A DNA stretch of 64,000 bases, taken from contig NZ_CP059735.1 in assembly GCF_000948975.2 (NCBI RefSeq), forward strand, positions 1,612,001 to 1,676,000, read 5' to 3'. The position numbers and the translations under genes are program-made. Shown here piece after piece: positions 43,601 to 54,050 of this stretch. The DNA comes from Thalassomonas actiniarum (GTDB taxonomy: Bacteria > Pseudomonadota > Gammaproteobacteria > Enterobacterales > Alteromonadaceae). The notes beneath the pieces are model-generated. The model was not told the DNA's origin. It saw only the letters and a list, made by a program, of their open reading frames with translations, and ran no database searches. Positions within the stretch are counted from its first letter, which is position 1; each line of letters opens with the position of its first letter.

Positions 43601-45825
43601 GTGTTAAGTATATTAAAGCAGCCGCCCAGGTGAATTACGATGATGGCGGCAATGCAGTGCTGATGACCGGGGTGAATTATGATATTTCCGATCGAAAAGA
43701 GGCCGAGTCGGTATTGATCCAGGCCCGGGAGCTTGCCGAAGATACCGTACGCCATAAGGCGGAATTTCTTGCCAGCATGAGTCATGAGATCCGCACGCCG
43801 ATGAACGGTGTTTTAGGTATGTTGGGGTTGTTGAAGCGCAGCGATTTATCGGAGCAGCAATATCACAGGGTTAAACTGGCCACTTCAAGTGCCGAATCTT
43901 TACTGACGATAATTAATGATATCCTGGATTTCTCCAAGGTTGAAGCCGGTAAACTGGATCTGGAAGTGATTGATTTCAATCTGTTGAGTTTGTTGGGAGA
44001 GTTTGCCGAGGGCATGGCCTTTAAAGCCCAGGAAAAAGGGCTGGAGATCATTTTGGATGTCAGCAACATCAAGTTCAGCCATGTGAAGGGAGATCCCGGG
44101 CGGGTGCGCCAGGTCTTAACCAATCTGGTCAGTAATGCCATTAAATTTACTGCTAAGGGAGAGATACTGATCTGCGCCGAAGTTTTTGAGCAGAATGAAA
44201 AGCAGGTAAACTTTTCTTGCTCGGTTACCGATACCGGTATAGGGATCCCGGAAGAAAAACTTACTGCTATCTTTGATTCTTTCACTCAGGTCGATGCTTC
44301 CACGACCCGGGAATATGGCGGTACCGGACTTGGGCTGGCCATTTCCAAACAGTTATGCCAGTTGATGCAGGGAGATATCAAAGTCAGCAGTAATGCCGGC
44401 CACGGCAGCTGTTTTAGTTTTGATATCATACTTGAGCTTAGCGAATGTTCGTCTGTGTTTATACCTAAAATTGATGTCAAGAATGTCGATTTGCTCATTG
44501 TTGACGATAACCAGACCAACCGCCTGGTATTAAAAGAGCAACTTGAGCTTTGGGGAGCCAGGGTGACGGAGGCAGAAGATGGTCTGGCAGCGCTTGCCCT
44601 GCTGCAAAGGCAGGAAAGACCCGATTTTAAAGTGGCATTTCTAGACATGCAAATGCCCTATATGGACGGCGCCGAGCTCGGACGTCGTATTCGTGAATCA
44701 AGTGAGCTGGACATGTTAAAACTGGTGATGATGACTTCTATGGCATCACGGGGAGATGCCAGTTATTTTGCCGGTATCGGCTTTGACGGTTATTTCCCTA
44801 AACCCGCGACCTTATCGGATTTGTTTGATACTTTGGCCTTGGTCCTGAACGACGAGAAGCCCCCGCCCGGGGAACGCCCTTTGATCACTCACCATTACCT
44901 GCAGGGGCTGAACTATGATCAGCAAAAACTTCAGGTTTCGGAGCATCTCAAACAGGAAAAAGCCGATTCAGAGAGCATAAAAGATTGCCGGGTATTGCTG
45001 GTTGAAGATAACCGTGTTAATCAGGAAGTGGCCGGTCATATTCTGGCAGAATACGGTATTCATGCCGATATTGCCAATGACGGCCTCGAGGCGCTGACAT
45101 CCTTGAAAATGGCGCAACAGGATACGCCCTATGATCTGATCCTGATGGATTGCCAAATGCCGGAAATGGATGGTTACCAGGCGACCCGCGAAATCCGCCG
45201 GGGAGCCGGCGGTGAAATGCATACCAAGATCCCGATCATTGCCATGACCGCCAATGCCATGAAAGGGGATAAAGAAAAATGCCTGGAGGCGGGCATGAGT
45301 GATTATCTTGCTAAGCCGATCCAGGCTGAATTTCTCAAGAAAAAACTACTGGCCTGGTACAAGTCTGATATCAAAGAGCAGGCCGGCAAGCTCAGTAAGC
45401 CGGTGGTGAAGGAGCCGGTCAAGCTGAATGCTGATTTGCCTTGCCAGGAACAAGTAAAACTCAGTTTAGCCGGCTCAACAACCATTATCTGGAGTAAGCA
45501 GGATTTGCTGGCCAGAATCAACCACAATACCGGATTTGAGCATAAGTTGTTGCAATTGTTTTTGGCGGAGATGCCGCGGTTAATCAATGATTTCACACAA
45601 GCTTATCAGCAAGGGAAAAGTCGGGAAATGCTGGCCGGTGTCGAGAAAATAAAGGAAATGACTTTAAATATTTGCGGTACGGCCATGTATGAAAAAACCA
45701 ATCTGGTGCTAAGTGCGATTGTTGAAGATAACCTTGATGAAGGTATCTACCGGGAGTTTATTCAGAGTTATCAGATGTTACATCAAAGGTTAAGCGAAGA
45801 GCTGCTGCTATGTTCTCATGAGTAG
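40669..45825 (+). CDS. Hybrid sensor histidine kinase (MASE3-Cache-HAMP-PAS-PAS-HisKA-HATPase-REC-REC-degenerate HPt)
   Basis: This 1718-residue inner-membrane kinase begins with a MASE3-like membrane sensor (about residues 15-275). A transmembrane segment (about 347-380), a periplasmic Cache-like domain, another membrane segment (about 670-697), HAMP and two PAS domains (about 756-880 and 890-1010) follow. The phosphoacceptor is His1039 in M-S-H-E-I-R-T-P. The ATPase domain (about 1140-1255) is intact (D-T-G-I-G-I and G-T-G-L-G-L). Two receiver domains carry Asp1326 and Asp1494. The C-terminal HPt-like domain appears to have Glu1659 where the active His should be. It is encoded alone, so its output partner is unknown. 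Confidence 0.92.
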   Translation: MAKQPATADLFRINKFFSQLSRRQVYCLFVVIICVLPALLNLSGVDFASPKAELRPEGGGKLTDETVFLAFAGAFHHALLEWSSVVFALLAFLAAILHYRTRGDIAIPILGVAVFCAGSVDAFHTLAATRIIDANVNNTDFIPFTWALSRSFNAIIICTGSLIALWLYRQKKSAALGMDKKNRELKVLLFISACFASFAYVCVHWAAVSDNLPQTMFSDTLLARPYDVLPLGLYIVAATLYWNLYRFNPSLARLGLLLAIIPQATTQVHMAFGSSALFDNHFNIAHGLKIFAYACVLYGIIIDLYQLRRFRGNTEKEILPLEAAAMPPGDTSQLSEPENLLDVGQVRQSLGLQIPVVAFILSITIVLLVSLMFYGESKRLLLTQESKKLAIEAKLVEPLIEKLYSQAHSDVLFLSNTPPIMGLAYATINKDQHDYGLWKDRLEQIFVEFINAKPYYLKLRYIGVANDGLELVNISSLSSNKPIRIPQAKLQHKADRDYFSAALKENLGQVYFSDINLTRDQEQVSLPHQPVLRVATPVFHPLNGQPFGLVIISVDFSYFINELRTNELSELRLYIANEQGDYLVHPDGDKTFGFELGQRFLMQEEFPQLTATIAGNNQEQSLQNLEVDQGLFSGHYTRIRLEKFDNRHPLRLLVLGNNLDSLQAFAQFKEHSIILGTALAFMALALAIVAARRIANPLTGIIHTLENYDKTGALGELPVKSNNEIGVLARNFHNLFARMNLSLTRQIVLANEAEQAVNKLNAVFDSAADAFITLDKQGDIQSFNRAAESIFGYQQEEMIGENIKSLMPDEYACRHDGFLSQYVKTGVSGIMGMGRKLEAMRKSGEIFPIHLAISEVKTPQGYIFTGIIRDISAEKRLEHQRELTELALKQANTRISIATDSAGIGIWEYDLVHDVLIWDKWMFKLYGIAESDFGGSYDDWRKLFHPEDIGAAEQAIKVAIEQHIPFDHEFRIVLRDGGVKYIKAAAQVNYDDGGNAVLMTGVNYDISDRKEAESVLIQARELAEDTVRHKAEFLASMSHEIRTPMNGVLGMLGLLKRSDLSEQQYHRVKLATSSAESLLTIINDILDFSKVEAGKLDLEVIDFNLLSLLGEFAEGMAFKAQEKGLEIILDVSNIKFSHVKGDPGRVRQVLTNLVSNAIKFTAKGEILICAEVFEQNEKQVNFSCSVTDTGIGIPEEKLTAIFDSFTQVDASTTREYGGTGLGLAISKQLCQLMQGDIKVSSNAGHGSCFSFDIILELSECSSVFIPKIDVKNVDLLIVDDNQTNRLVLKEQLELWGARVTEAEDGLAALALLQRQERPDFKVAFLDMQMPYMDGAELGRRIRESSELDMLKLVMMTSMASRGDASYFAGIGFDGYFPKPATLSDLFDTLALVLNDEKPPPGERPLITHHYLQGLNYDQQKLQVSEHLKQEKADSESIKDCRVLLVEDNRVNQEVAGHILAEYGIHADIANDGLEALTSLKMAQQDTPYDLILMDCQMPEMDGYQATREIRRGAGGEMHTKIPIIAMTANAMKGDKEKCLEAGMSDYLAKPIQAEFLKKKLLAWYKSDIKEQAGKLSKPVVKEPVKLNADLPCQEQVKLSLAGSTTIIWSKQDLLARINHNTGFEHKLLQLFLAEMPRLINDFTQAYQQGKSREMLAGVEKIKEMTLNICGTAMYEKTNLVLSAIVEDNLDEGIYREFIQSYQMLHQRLSEELLLCSHE

Positions 45826-45929
45826 GGGGAATGAGCTTTGCTAAGTGATACTGGTAAGCTTTCGCGGCAAGCCATATCTGGAACAAATCAGGCAGAGTAA
45901 ATGCTTGGTCACTCTGCCTGTCGATGTGA

Positions 45930-46706
45930 TCAGAAGCTGTAGACTAAGGTCATGGCCGTTTGGGTATCGGTGTTTTCTTTATCGGCTTCAACTTCGGTAT
46001 TGTGATCTATGGTGAAACTGAATTTCAGCTGCAGGGTTTCGATCAATTTGGTGGTGATCGAGCTTTCCGCCTTATAGGTGCTGTTTTCTCCGCTTTTCGG
46101 TGAATACTTGGCGGTAAACTGCTGCCTGAACTCGACATGTTCGTTTAGCTTACGTAAATACAAGGCCTGGGCCTGAATAATAAAGCTGTTGCTGGTTTCG
46201 CCTGAACTGTCGTCTGTATCTTTAAGGACATCTCGTTTGAAGCCCGGCCCGATATCGGCGTCAAAACTTGCCGTTTCGCTTTCATACCAGCGGCGACCCC
46301 AACCCAGGGACAGCGATGACTGGTTTTCAAAACTGCTGAATCTGTCGTCCTTGTAGGCGAAGTTGCCATAGACATAATTTTTTTCTTCTACACCTAAGGT
46401 ATAGTTAGTTTGTGATACCAGTTCCCATTTTTGATCGCTGGTGTCCATGCTGGTATCGCCGTCTTCATCTTCAGTTTCGGTTTTTTTCACCAGCAGGTCG
46501 AATTCGAAAATGCTTTTCCATTTCTCTTCTTCATATTTGAGATCAAAACCGGTTTTAATATCTGCACTTTTGGTGTTACCGGTTTGATAAAGAAAACCCA
46601 GCTCGGCCGATGTGGTAAAAGGGGAAGCCGGCTGTTCGCTGTTTTCGGCGGCGGTGGCTGCCAGGGGGACCAGGCAAAGTACGGCGGTTGCCAGTTTTGA
46701 TGTCAT
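45930..46706 (-). CDS. DUF481 outer-membrane protein, YdiY-like
   Basis: I choose the ATG at 46706 (258 residues), which lies 6 bases after AAAGAGA. An ATG six bases upstream overlaps this ribosome site. A signal peptide ends near A-A-T-A-A-E. The mature protein alternates short polar and aromatic strands and ends in Y-S-F, as in outer-membrane beta barrels. The DUF481/YdiY family is salt- or acid-responsive in some bacteria, and its role is unclear. The gene is transcribed alone on the minus strand. Confidence 0.85.
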   Translation of the reverse strand: MTSKLATAVLCLVPLAATAAENSEQPASPFTTSAELGFLYQTGNTKSADIKTGFDLKYEEEKWKSIFEFDLLVKKTETEDEDGDTSMDTSDQKWELVSQTNYTLGVEEKNYVYGNFAYKDDRFSSFENQSSLSLGWGRRWYESETASFDADIGPGFKRDVLKDTDDSSGETSNSFIIQAQALYLRKLNEHVEFRQQFTAKYSPKSGENSTYKAESSITTKLIETLQLKFSFTIDHNTEVEADKENTDTQTAMTLVYSF

Positions 46707-46863
46707 TAGCATTCTCTTTAGTAGTGTTTATGAGTACGGAGCACAGAATTTTTGCCGAATATTAACGTCGACACACATGACTTGGGCAAAATTTCGCGGT
46801 TATTATAGAGAAAAAATGGCGGCTTAACTATAAGTAAACATATAAAAATAAGAGTTTGGCAAT

Positions 46864-46887
46864 AAAAAAGGGCCGAAGCCCTTTTTA
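46864..46887 (-). terminator. Bidirectional-looking terminator downstream of class II aldolase
   Basis: AAAAAGGGC and GCCCTTTTT pair around CGAA, so either strand ends in a T-run. On the minus strand it would end the aldolase transcript. Confidence 0.85.
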
Positions 46888-46935
46888 TATACAGGATGTA
46901 TGGTCAGCTTACATGTTCCCGGCGTAAGCTAAATA
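46888..46935 (+). repeat. Interspersed intergenic repeat, short copy
   Basis: TACAGGATGTATGGTCAGCT followed by TACATGTTCCCGGCGTAAGC matches the first 45 bases of the copy at 55.3 kb. It abuts the T-run of the terminator read on the plus strand, so here it lies between fba and its terminator. Confidence 0.75.
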
Positions 46936-46953
46936 CAATATTGAGAAAACACT

Positions 46954-48018
46954 TTACTTGATCAGTGCCTTTAACTGGCCGCTTTGGTATTTCTGGTACA
47001 TTTCTTCCAAAGATACAGCCTTGATCTTGCTGGCATTACCTGCGGTATGGAAGGCTTCGTAACGGGCCTTACAAATTTCATACATGGCCTGAGTGGAAGC
47101 TTTCAGGTATTTACGCGGATCAAACTCACTTGGGTTTTGTGCCATAAAGCGGCGGATGGCGCCGGTGGCGGCTAAACGTAAGTCAGTATCGATATTGATC
47201 TTACGCACCCCGTGTTTAATGCTTTCCTGAAGCTGCTCTACCGGTACGCCGTAAGTTTGTGGCATTTCACCGCCAAATTCATTAATGACTGCCAGCCATT
47301 CTTGCGGCACGGAAGAAGAGCCGTGCATGACCAGGTGAGTGTTCGGGATACGGGTGTGGATTTCTTTAATGCGGTCGATAGCCAGGATATCACCTGTCGG
47401 CGGACGGGTGAACTTATAGGCGCCGTGGGAAGTACCACAGGCAATGGCCAGGGCATCTACTTGTGTTTTAGCTACAAAATCGGCGGCTTCTTCCGGATCT
47501 GTCAGCATTTGCTCGGTGCTTAATACTCCTTCTGCGCCGATACCGTCTTCTTCACCGGCCAATCCGGTTTCTAATGATCCCAAACAGCCTAACTCACCTT
47601 CAACCGATACGCCGCAGGCATGCGCCATTTCTACGGTGCGGCGGGTAACATCAACATTGTATTCGTAGCTGGTAGGGGTTTTACCGTCTTCCCCTAATGA
47701 GCCGTCCATCATTACCGAAGAAAAACCTAACTGGATGGAACGTTGGCAGACGCTTGGAGAGGTACCGTGATCCTGGTGCATAACTACCGGGATATGAGGA
47801 AATTCTTCGATGGCGGCAAGAATTAAATGACGTAAAAAAGGAGCACCGGCATAACTTCTGGCACCGGCAGAGGCCTGCATGATCACCGGGCTATCGGTAT
47901 CACTGGCTGCCTGCATGATGGCGCGAACTTGCTCTAAGTTGTTGACATTAAATGCGGGAATACCATATTCAAACTCTGCAGCGTGATCTAGCATTTGGCG
48001 CATAGAAACTAAAGCCAT
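46954..48018 (-). CDS. fba: Class II fructose-bisphosphate aldolase (Calvin-cycle subtype)
   Basis: This 354-residue zinc enzyme cleaves fructose 1,6-bisphosphate reversibly in glycolysis and gluconeogenesis. The metal and active-site motifs are present: V-V-M-H-Q-D-H-G-T near residue 80, E-G-E-L-G near residue 142, G-T-S-H-G-A-Y and H-G-S-S-S. It belongs to the subtype TIGR01521 also used in the Calvin cycle, which is common as the main aldolase in gammaproteobacteria. A class I aldolase gene lies 291 bases upstream on the same strand, separated by a terminator. Confidence 0.94.
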   Translation of the reverse strand: MALVSMRQMLDHAAEFEYGIPAFNVNNLEQVRAIMQAASDTDSPVIMQASAGARSYAGAPFLRHLILAAIEEFPHIPVVMHQDHGTSPSVCQRSIQLGFSSVMMDGSLGEDGKTPTSYEYNVDVTRRTVEMAHACGVSVEGELGCLGSLETGLAGEEDGIGAEGVLSTEQMLTDPEEAADFVAKTQVDALAIACGTSHGAYKFTRPPTGDILAIDRIKEIHTRIPNTHLVMHGSSSVPQEWLAVINEFGGEMPQTYGVPVEQLQESIKHGVRKINIDTDLRLAATGAIRRFMAQNPSEFDPRKYLKASTQAMYEICKARYEAFHTAGNASKIKAVSLEEMYQKYQSGQLKALIK

Positions 48019-48071
48019 GAAACTACTCCTAAGTAAAATTTGTCATTAATTCGGTGAAAAGTGTATCTTGC

Positions 48072-48087
48072 GATGAAAGCTTTCATC
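48072..48087 (-). promoter_or_regulatory. Perfect palindrome upstream of the class II aldolase gene
   Basis: GATGAAAGCTTTCATC is a perfect 16-base palindrome 54-69 bases before the fba start codon. It resembles LacI-family operators such as Cra (TGAAACGTTTCA) and could control aldolase expression. The regulator is not identified. Confidence 0.5.
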
Positions 48088-48206
48088 TTGCGGGCCAGGA
48101 TTATATCAGAACTCGCCGCTAACTGGCAGTGAAGTTTGCAGATAAGTGGATTTAAATCGAGGATTTTAAATTAAGCCGTATTTTGTTCGAAAATTACGAA
48201 AAAAGT

Positions 48207-48235
48207 AATAAAAACCCCGGCGAAATGGCCGGGGA
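48207..48235 (-). terminator. Intrinsic terminator of class I aldolase
   Basis: On the minus strand CCCCGGC and GCCGGGG pair around CATTTC, followed by TTTTTATTACTTTTTT. It separates the two aldolase genes into different transcripts. Confidence 0.88.
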
Positions 48236-48309
48236 GAGTGGTGTTTACTGAAATTGGCGGTGAAAGTTAACAACAGGTGTTTTTGTTGTTTTACCTTGTT
48301 TTGCTCAGA

Positions 48310-49206
48310 TTAACTCTTAGATGCCTGAAAAATACTTTCTATGGCATTATCCAGCGCTTGGTTAAAGTCCTGATCCGTTTGCTTCTGGCTCAGTCCTTCG
48401 GTCAGTGCCCGGGAAAAGCTGGCGATCATGCCATGGTTTGCTGTTACCTTGTCGTTGGCCTGAGCCCGGGTATAACCGCCGGAAAGGGCGACCACTTTAA
48501 GGACTTTAGGGTGCTTGATACATTCGAGGTAAAAGTTATCGCTCTCGGGCAAGGTCAGTTTGAGCATCACCGGCTTATCGCCGGGCAGGGCATCGAGTTG
48601 TGCCAGCAAGGCGGTTTTGAGTAAAGCTTCCGCCGCTGCTTTTTCCGGACTGTGAATATCGATTTCCGGCTCAATGATCGGGGTCAGCTCCTTGGCCAAT
48701 ATTTCTTTTGCAATAGAAAATTGTTGTTCTACCAGAGCCCTGATGCCTGCTTCGTTGGCGAGTTTGATCACCGAGCGCATTTTGGTGCCAAAGACCCCTT
48801 GCTGATTGGCTTTATCGAGTAACTTGCCTAAATCCGGCATGGCTTTCATTAGCTGCACGCCGTTTTCTTCATCGACCAGGCCTTTATCGACCTTGAGGAA
48901 AGGTACGATATTTTTTTTCTGCCACAGATAGGCTGCGCTGTCTAAGCCGGCAATTTTCCGGTCCAGGGTATTTTCAAATAAGATCGCCCCTAAAACTCTG
49001 CTGCCGTTAAAGACGTCGCTGGTGATGATGCGGGTGCGCATCTGGTGTACCAGGTCAAACATTTCGTCATCTCCCCGGTATGCATCTTCTTCTATGCCGT
49101 AAAGTCGCAGGGCTTTTGGGGTGCTGCCGCCGCTTTGATCGAGGGCGGCGATAAAACCATCCTGGTTTTTTATTTTTTCCAGCATATGAGCTTTAGCCAT
49201 GTTCAT
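48310..49206 (-). CDS. Class I fructose-bisphosphate aldolase
   Basis: This 298-residue enzyme uses a Schiff-base lysine instead of zinc. [15 protein letters not shown] near residue 18 and P-V-M-L-K-L-T-L-P near residue 213, with a Lys in the strand, are typical of the bacterial class I family. It follows pgk by about 143 bases on the same strand and is unrelated in sequence to the class II enzyme encoded next. The start may be the ATG at 49206 or the second Met two codons downstream. Confidence 0.92.
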   Translation of the reverse strand: MNMAKAHMLEKIKNQDGFIAALDQSGGSTPKALRLYGIEEDAYRGDDEMFDLVHQMRTRIITSDVFNGSRVLGAILFENTLDRKIAGLDSAAYLWQKKNIVPFLKVDKGLVDEENGVQLMKAMPDLGKLLDKANQQGVFGTKMRSVIKLANEAGIRALVEQQFSIAKEILAKELTPIIEPEIDIHSPEKAAAEALLKTALLAQLDALPGDKPVMLKLTLPESDNFYLECIKHPKVLKVVALSGGYTRAQANDKVTANHGMIASFSRALTEGLSQKQTDQDFNQALDNAIESIFQASKS

Positions 49207-49349
49207 ATTCCTTCTGTTTGGGCAGGAAGCAGAGCAGTGAAACTACTGATCTGCTTATATCGGGTAATTAAATGAGTACCTTAGCGGTACGCTTGTTTAA
49301 CACTTGTAATTGCAAGTATTAAACTATTTTCCCTCGAGTTCAAGAGGCA

Positions 49350-50525
49350 CTATTTAGCGCGTTGCTCGAGGATTTCCACGGCAGGTAACTTTTTGCCTTC
49401 AAGAAACTCCAGGAAAGCGCCGCCGCCGGTAGAAATATAAGAAACCTTATCGGCAATATTATATTTATCAACCGCAGCCAAGGTGTCGCCGCCACCGGCA
49501 ATGGAGAAGGCGCTGCTGTCGGCAATGGCCCGGGCAATGACTTCAGTGCCTTTACCGAATTGATCAAATTCAAACACGCCTACCGGGCCGTTCCATACTA
49601 TGGTGCCTGCCTTGGCGATAATGTCTGCCAGTGCCTGGGCGGAATCCGGGCCGATATCGAAGATCATGTCATCGGCGGCAACCTGGTCAACCGGTTTCAA
49701 AGTCGCCACGGCGCTTTCGGAAAATTCCTGGCCGACGACAACGTCGCTCGGTACCGGGATATCACCGTTATTGTCCTGCGCCTGCTTGGTTAAGCGCTGG
49801 GCTTCACTGACCAGGTCTGCTTCATATAAGGATTTACCGACGCCGTGGCCCTGGGCGGCAATAAAGGTGTTGGCAATACCGCCGCCAACCACCAGCTGGT
49901 CGACAACACCGGCTAAAGACTCCAGTACGGTTAATTTCGTGGAGACTTTTGAGCCGCCGACAATGGCCACCAGCGGACGGGCGGGTTTGTCCAGGGCCTT
50001 GGCCAGGGCTTCAAGTTCACCCGCCAATAACGGACCGGCACAGGCGGTAGGCGCGTATTTGGCTACGCCATGGGTACTGGCCTGGGCGCGGTGGGCGGTG
50101 CCGAAAGCGTCCATAACAAAGACATCACAAAGGGCGGCCAACTGTTTGGCCAAAGCATCGTCATTGCTTTTCTCGCCTTTGTTAAAACGGATGTTTTCAA
50201 AGATCACCAGCTCGCCGGCGCCGACTTCTACGCCGTCTAAATAATCTGTTACCAGGCGTACCGGATAATTTAATGCCGCTGCCAGGTAATCAACCACAGG
50301 CTGCAGGGAAAATTCATGGTTAAATTCGCCCTCAACCGGGCGGCCCAGGTGAGACATCACCATGACCTTGCCGCCGGCTTCAAGCGCCAGTTTAATGGTG
50401 GGCAGCGCCGCTTTTAAACGGGCATCTGAGCTTATTTTACCGTCTTTTACCGGTACATTCAGATCTTCACGGATCAGTACCCGTTGACCGGCCAGAGCCA
50501 GATCGGTCATTTTAATGACAGACAT
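49350..50525 (-). CDS. pgk: Phosphoglycerate kinase
   Basis: This 391-residue cytoplasmic enzyme interconverts 1,3-bisphosphoglycerate plus ADP and 3-phosphoglycerate plus ATP. Motifs include [10 protein letters not shown] near residue 16, M-S-H-L-G-R-P near 58, G-G-S-K-V-S-T-K and the C-terminal G-G-G-D-T-L-A-A. It follows epd in the same direction with a structured 162-base spacer. Length and motif content are normal. Confidence 0.96.
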   Translation of the reverse strand: MSVIKMTDLALAGQRVLIREDLNVPVKDGKISSDARLKAALPTIKLALEAGGKVMVMSHLGRPVEGEFNHEFSLQPVVDYLAAALNYPVRLVTDYLDGVEVGAGELVIFENIRFNKGEKSNDDALAKQLAALCDVFVMDAFGTAHRAQASTHGVAKYAPTACAGPLLAGELEALAKALDKPARPLVAIVGGSKVSTKLTVLESLAGVVDQLVVGGGIANTFIAAQGHGVGKSLYEADLVSEAQRLTKQAQDNNGDIPVPSDVVVGQEFSESAVATLKPVDQVAADDMIFDIGPDSAQALADIIAKAGTIVWNGPVGVFEFDQFGKGTEVIARAIADSSAFSIAGGGDTLAAVDKYNIADKVSYISTGGGAFLEFLEGKKLPAVEILEQRAK

Positions 50526-50592
50526 GATAAATCTCCCTTAATTGGATGAGTTAATAGATAAAGATGAAAGAGGTTAGTGGCTAGTGCCTGGA

Positions 50593-50637
50593 CAAACGCT
50601 ATTACCCGGAGAGCAGGAGCTTCGGAAATAGCGTTTG
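50593..50637 (-). other. Hairpin in the epd-pgk spacer
   Basis: CAAACGCTATT and AATAGCGTTTG are perfectly complementary. The loop can pair further (CCGGAG with CTTCGG, one G-T pair). No T-run follows, so an mRNA-processing or stabilising role fits better than termination. Confidence 0.6.
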
Positions 50638-50687
50638 CTAAAAATTTTTGTACAGGAACAGAAAAAGTCTTATCGGGCGAGGGGCGA

Positions 50688-51701
50688 TTAAAGCGCATGG
50701 CCCATGACCTCTGCGGTGTCTAACATGCGGTTGGCGAATCCCCATTCGTTGTCGCACCAGATCAATAATTTTACCAGGCGTTTATGGCTGACCCGGGTTT
50801 GATTGCCGTCAACGATACAGGAATGAGGGTCGTGATTAAAATCAATGGAAACCAGCGGCTCTTCGGTATAGCCTAAAATCCCCGCCAGGCCGTTGGTTTG
50901 GGCATACTGTATGGCGTTGTTGATATCGGCTATGGTGACATCGGTATTGAGGGTTAAGCTTAAATCCATCGCGGTAACATTTAAGGTTGGCACCCGTACC
51001 GCTATCGCCTCAAAACGCCCGGAAAACTGGGGTAAAATCCGCTCTATGCCGACCGCCAGTTTGGTATCCACCGGGATAATGGACTGGCTTGCCGCCCGGG
51101 TACGGCGCAGATCGCTGTGGTAGGCATCTATCACCTGTTGATCATGCATGGAAGAATGTATGGTGGTAATGGTGCCGCTTTCCACACCGAAGGCATCTTC
51201 GATGACCTTGATCACCGGAACCACACAGTTGGTGGTACAGGAGCCGTTGGAAACGATTTTATGCTGTGCGCCGAGCTGTTGGTGGTTGATACCGTAAATA
51301 ATAGTAGCATCGATGTCCTGGGCACCGGGATGTGAAAACAGCACCTTCTTTGCCCCCTGGTCGATATGTTGCTGTCCCTCTGCCTGGGAGCCGTATTTAC
51401 CGGTGCAATCAAGCACGATATCGACATGGTGGGCTTGCCAGTCAAGCTGGTGGAGAGCGTCGATATGCGTGAGTTTGACCTCATCCCCGGCGATGTTCAG
51501 TCCCTGCGGGGTTTGTTCCACGGCAAAGGAAAACCTGCCATGGGTAGAGTCATATTTTAATAAATGGGCGATGCCTTCCGGCGTTGCTAATTCATTGATG
51601 GCGACCAGGTTGAATGCCTGATTGCGGCCATTTTCATAGAGTGCTCTAACAATGCTGCGGCCGATGCGGCCAAAACCATTGATGGCAATATTTATGGGCA
51701 T
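50688..51701 (-). CDS. epd: Erythrose-4-phosphate dehydrogenase
   Basis: This 337-residue protein is a GapA paralogue with N-terminal NAD fold ([10 protein letters not shown]) and catalytic Cys in S-C-T-T-N-C. The substrate loop and the position between transketolase and pgk match Epd, which oxidises erythrose 4-phosphate to 4-phosphoerythronate for pyridoxal phosphate synthesis. Gap activity cannot be excluded from sequence alone, but the synteny tkt-epd-pgk-fba strongly favours Epd. Confidence 0.9.
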   Translation of the reverse strand: MPINIAINGFGRIGRSIVRALYENGRNQAFNLVAINELATPEGIAHLLKYDSTHGRFSFAVEQTPQGLNIAGDEVKLTHIDALHQLDWQAHHVDIVLDCTGKYGSQAEGQQHIDQGAKKVLFSHPGAQDIDATIIYGINHQQLGAQHKIVSNGSCTTNCVVPVIKVIEDAFGVESGTITTIHSSMHDQQVIDAYHSDLRRTRAASQSIIPVDTKLAVGIERILPQFSGRFEAIAVRVPTLNVTAMDLSLTLNTDVTIADINNAIQYAQTNGLAGILGYTEEPLVSIDFNHDPHSCIVDGNQTRVSHKRLVKLLIWCDNEWGFANRMLDTAEVMGHAL

Positions 51702-51733
51702 AATTCATCGCTAGTAGAAACTAAAGTGAAGGT

Positions 51734-51766
51734 GGGAACAGCAACAACAAACGTGCTGCTGTTCCC
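51734..51766 (-). other. Hairpin in the tkt-epd spacer
   Basis: GGGAACAGCA and TGCTGTTCCC pair perfectly around a 13-base loop between the tkt stop and the epd start. No T-run follows on the minus strand. It resembles the hairpin in the next spacer and may be an mRNA cleavage or stability element. Confidence 0.6.
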
Positions 51767-51778
51767 TGTTTTGGGCAC

Positions 51779-53773
51779 TTAACCCAGGTTGTTTACTGTG
51801 TTAACCACATTGTCTGCGGTAAAGCCGAAATGTTCGAATAAGGCATTGCCGGGCGCCGACTCACCAAAGGTGGTCATGCCGACGACCGCACCTGAGAAAC
51901 CGACATATTTATACCAGAAATCGGTATGGGCGGCTTCGATGGCAACACGTTTAGTGACGTTTGACGGTAATACCGACTCTTTGTAATCGCTGCTTTGCTG
52001 GTCGAAAACATTGGTAGACGGCATGGAAACCACACGCACCTGTTTGCCGTCTGCGCTCAGTTTTTCTGCTGCGGACATCGCCAGGGCAACTTCAGAGCCG
52101 GTGGCAATTAAGATCACGTCAGGGGTGCCCTCGCTGTCTTTTAAGATGTAACCGCCTTTGGCAATATCGCTTACCTGGCTTTCGCTACGATCCTGGGCAG
52201 GCAGGCCCTGGCGGCTAAATACCAGTGATGTCGGGCCGTCACGGCGCTCAACCGCACCTTTCCAGGCAACGGCAGATTCGGTGGCATCACAAGGGCGCCA
52301 GGTCACCATATTAGGGGTGGTTCTTAAGTTAGTTAACTGCTCGATCGGCTGATGGGTCGGGCCGTCTTCACCCTGACCGATACTGTCATGGGTATAAACA
52401 AAGACATTCTGGATCCCCATCAGCGCCGACATACGTACGGCATTACGGGCGTATTCCATAAACATCATGAAGGTAGCGCCATAGTTGATGAAACCGCCGT
52501 GCAGGGAGACACCGTTCATGATACCGCTCATACCGAATTCACGTACACCGTAGTAGATGTAGTTACCGGCCGGGTCGGTTTCTATGCCTTTTGAACCGGA
52601 CCATAAGGTCAGGTTAGAGCCGGCTAAGTCGGCGGAGCCGCCCAGTAATTCAGGCAACAGGCTGCCGAAGGCTTCGATGGCATTTTGCGAGGCTTTACGT
52701 GACGCGATGTTTTCGCCTTTTTCCTGGCACTGGGCGATAAAGGCGTTGGCTTTTTCTTCAAAATCAGCAGGTAAGTTGCCATCAATCACCCGGCGCTGGT
52801 ATTCAGCGGCGAGTTCCGGGTGGGCAGCCTGGTAGGCAGCAAATTTATCGTTCCAGCTGGTCTGGCTCGCCTGGCCTTTTTCTTTTTGATCCCATTTGGC
52901 ATAAACATCGGCCGGGATCTCAAACGGGGCATGTGGCCAGTTTAAAAATTCACGGGCAGCGGCAATTTCTTCTTCGCCTAAAGGTGCGCCGTGACAGTCA
53001 TGACTGCCGGACTTATTGGGGGAGCCGAAACCGATAATGGTTTTACAACAAATCATGGTCGGCTTGTCGGTGACCGATTTCGCTTCTTCAATGGCCTTGG
53101 CAACGGCTTGTGAGTCGTGGCCGTCAACATCGCTGATCACATGCCAGCCGTAAGCGGCGAAACGTGCCGGGGTATCATCGCTGAACCAGCCTTCAACATG
53201 GCCGTCGATGGAAATACCGTTGTCATCCCAAAAAGCGATCAGTTTACCCAGACCTAAGGTACCGGCCAATGAACAGGCTTCATGGGAAATACCTTCCATC
53301 AAACAACCGTCGCCTAAGAAACAGTAAGTGAAGTGATCAACGATATCGTGACCTTCGCGGTTAAATTGTGCCGCCAGGGTTTTTTCGGCAATGGCCATAC
53401 CTACGGCATTGGAGATACCTGCGCCTAACGGGCCGGTAGTGGTTTCTACACCCGGCGTGTAACCGTATTCCGGGTGGCCCGGGGTTTTAGAATGCAACTG
53501 ACGGAAGTTTTGCAGTTCTTCAATCGGCAGATCATAACCGGATAAATGCAACAGGGAGTAAATCAGCATAGAGCCGTGACCGTTGGACAGGATAAAACGG
53601 TCGCGGTCGGCCCAGTTAGGATCGGCCGGGTTATGCTTTAAAAAGTCACGCCATAATACTTCGGCGATATCCGCCATACCCATAGGGGCTCCAGGGTGAC
53701 CTGATTTAGCTTTTTGCACGGCATCCATGCTGAGGGCTCTGATTGCATTGGCCAACTCTTGACGCGACGACAT
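51779..53773 (-). CDS. tkt: Transketolase
   Basis: This 664-residue thiamine-diphosphate enzyme moves two-carbon units between sugar phosphates in the pentose phosphate pathway. Thiamine-binding [12 protein letters not shown] (about residue 155), the N-terminal [10 protein letters not shown], and the E-F-G-M motif with D-S-I-G[10 protein letters not shown] are all present. It starts the minus-strand run tkt-epd-pgk-aldolase. One of its substrates, erythrose 4-phosphate, is used by the next gene's product. Confidence 0.96.
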   Translation of the reverse strand: MSSRQELANAIRALSMDAVQKAKSGHPGAPMGMADIAEVLWRDFLKHNPADPNWADRDRFILSNGHGSMLIYSLLHLSGYDLPIEELQNFRQLHSKTPGHPEYGYTPGVETTTGPLGAGISNAVGMAIAEKTLAAQFNREGHDIVDHFTYCFLGDGCLMEGISHEACSLAGTLGLGKLIAFWDDNGISIDGHVEGWFSDDTPARFAAYGWHVISDVDGHDSQAVAKAIEEAKSVTDKPTMICCKTIIGFGSPNKSGSHDCHGAPLGEEEIAAAREFLNWPHAPFEIPADVYAKWDQKEKGQASQTSWNDKFAAYQAAHPELAAEYQRRVIDGNLPADFEEKANAFIAQCQEKGENIASRKASQNAIEAFGSLLPELLGGSADLAGSNLTLWSGSKGIETDPAGNYIYYGVREFGMSGIMNGVSLHGGFINYGATFMMFMEYARNAVRMSALMGIQNVFVYTHDSIGQGEDGPTHQPIEQLTNLRTTPNMVTWRPCDATESAVAWKGAVERRDGPTSLVFSRQGLPAQDRSESQVSDIAKGGYILKDSEGTPDVILIATGSEVALAMSAAEKLSADGKQVRVVSMPSTNVFDQQSSDYKESVLPSNVTKRVAIEAAHTDFWYKYVGFSGAVVGMTTFGESAPGNALFEHFGFTADNVVNTVNNLG

Positions 53774-54050
53774 AGGGACTCCAAATCTGAAATGTTAATA
53801 AGAAAAAAATTGCCCGTATTTTCTCTTAGTGTCCGCCTTAGCGCAAATGTTATTACGTTATTTATTATATTTTTTCCAGGGTCGTTATAGTTTATTGATA
53901 ATTAAAGGCTTTATCTGGTGTTTTCTCTTGTATAGACAAGCTTTCCCGCTGGGATAGTGGTGAATAATAGCCGTTTTCCCGGTATTATTGCCGTGACAGA
54001 TATCTGTGTTTTTTAACTTATTCACCAAGATTTGCTGGAGTAACCCCTAT

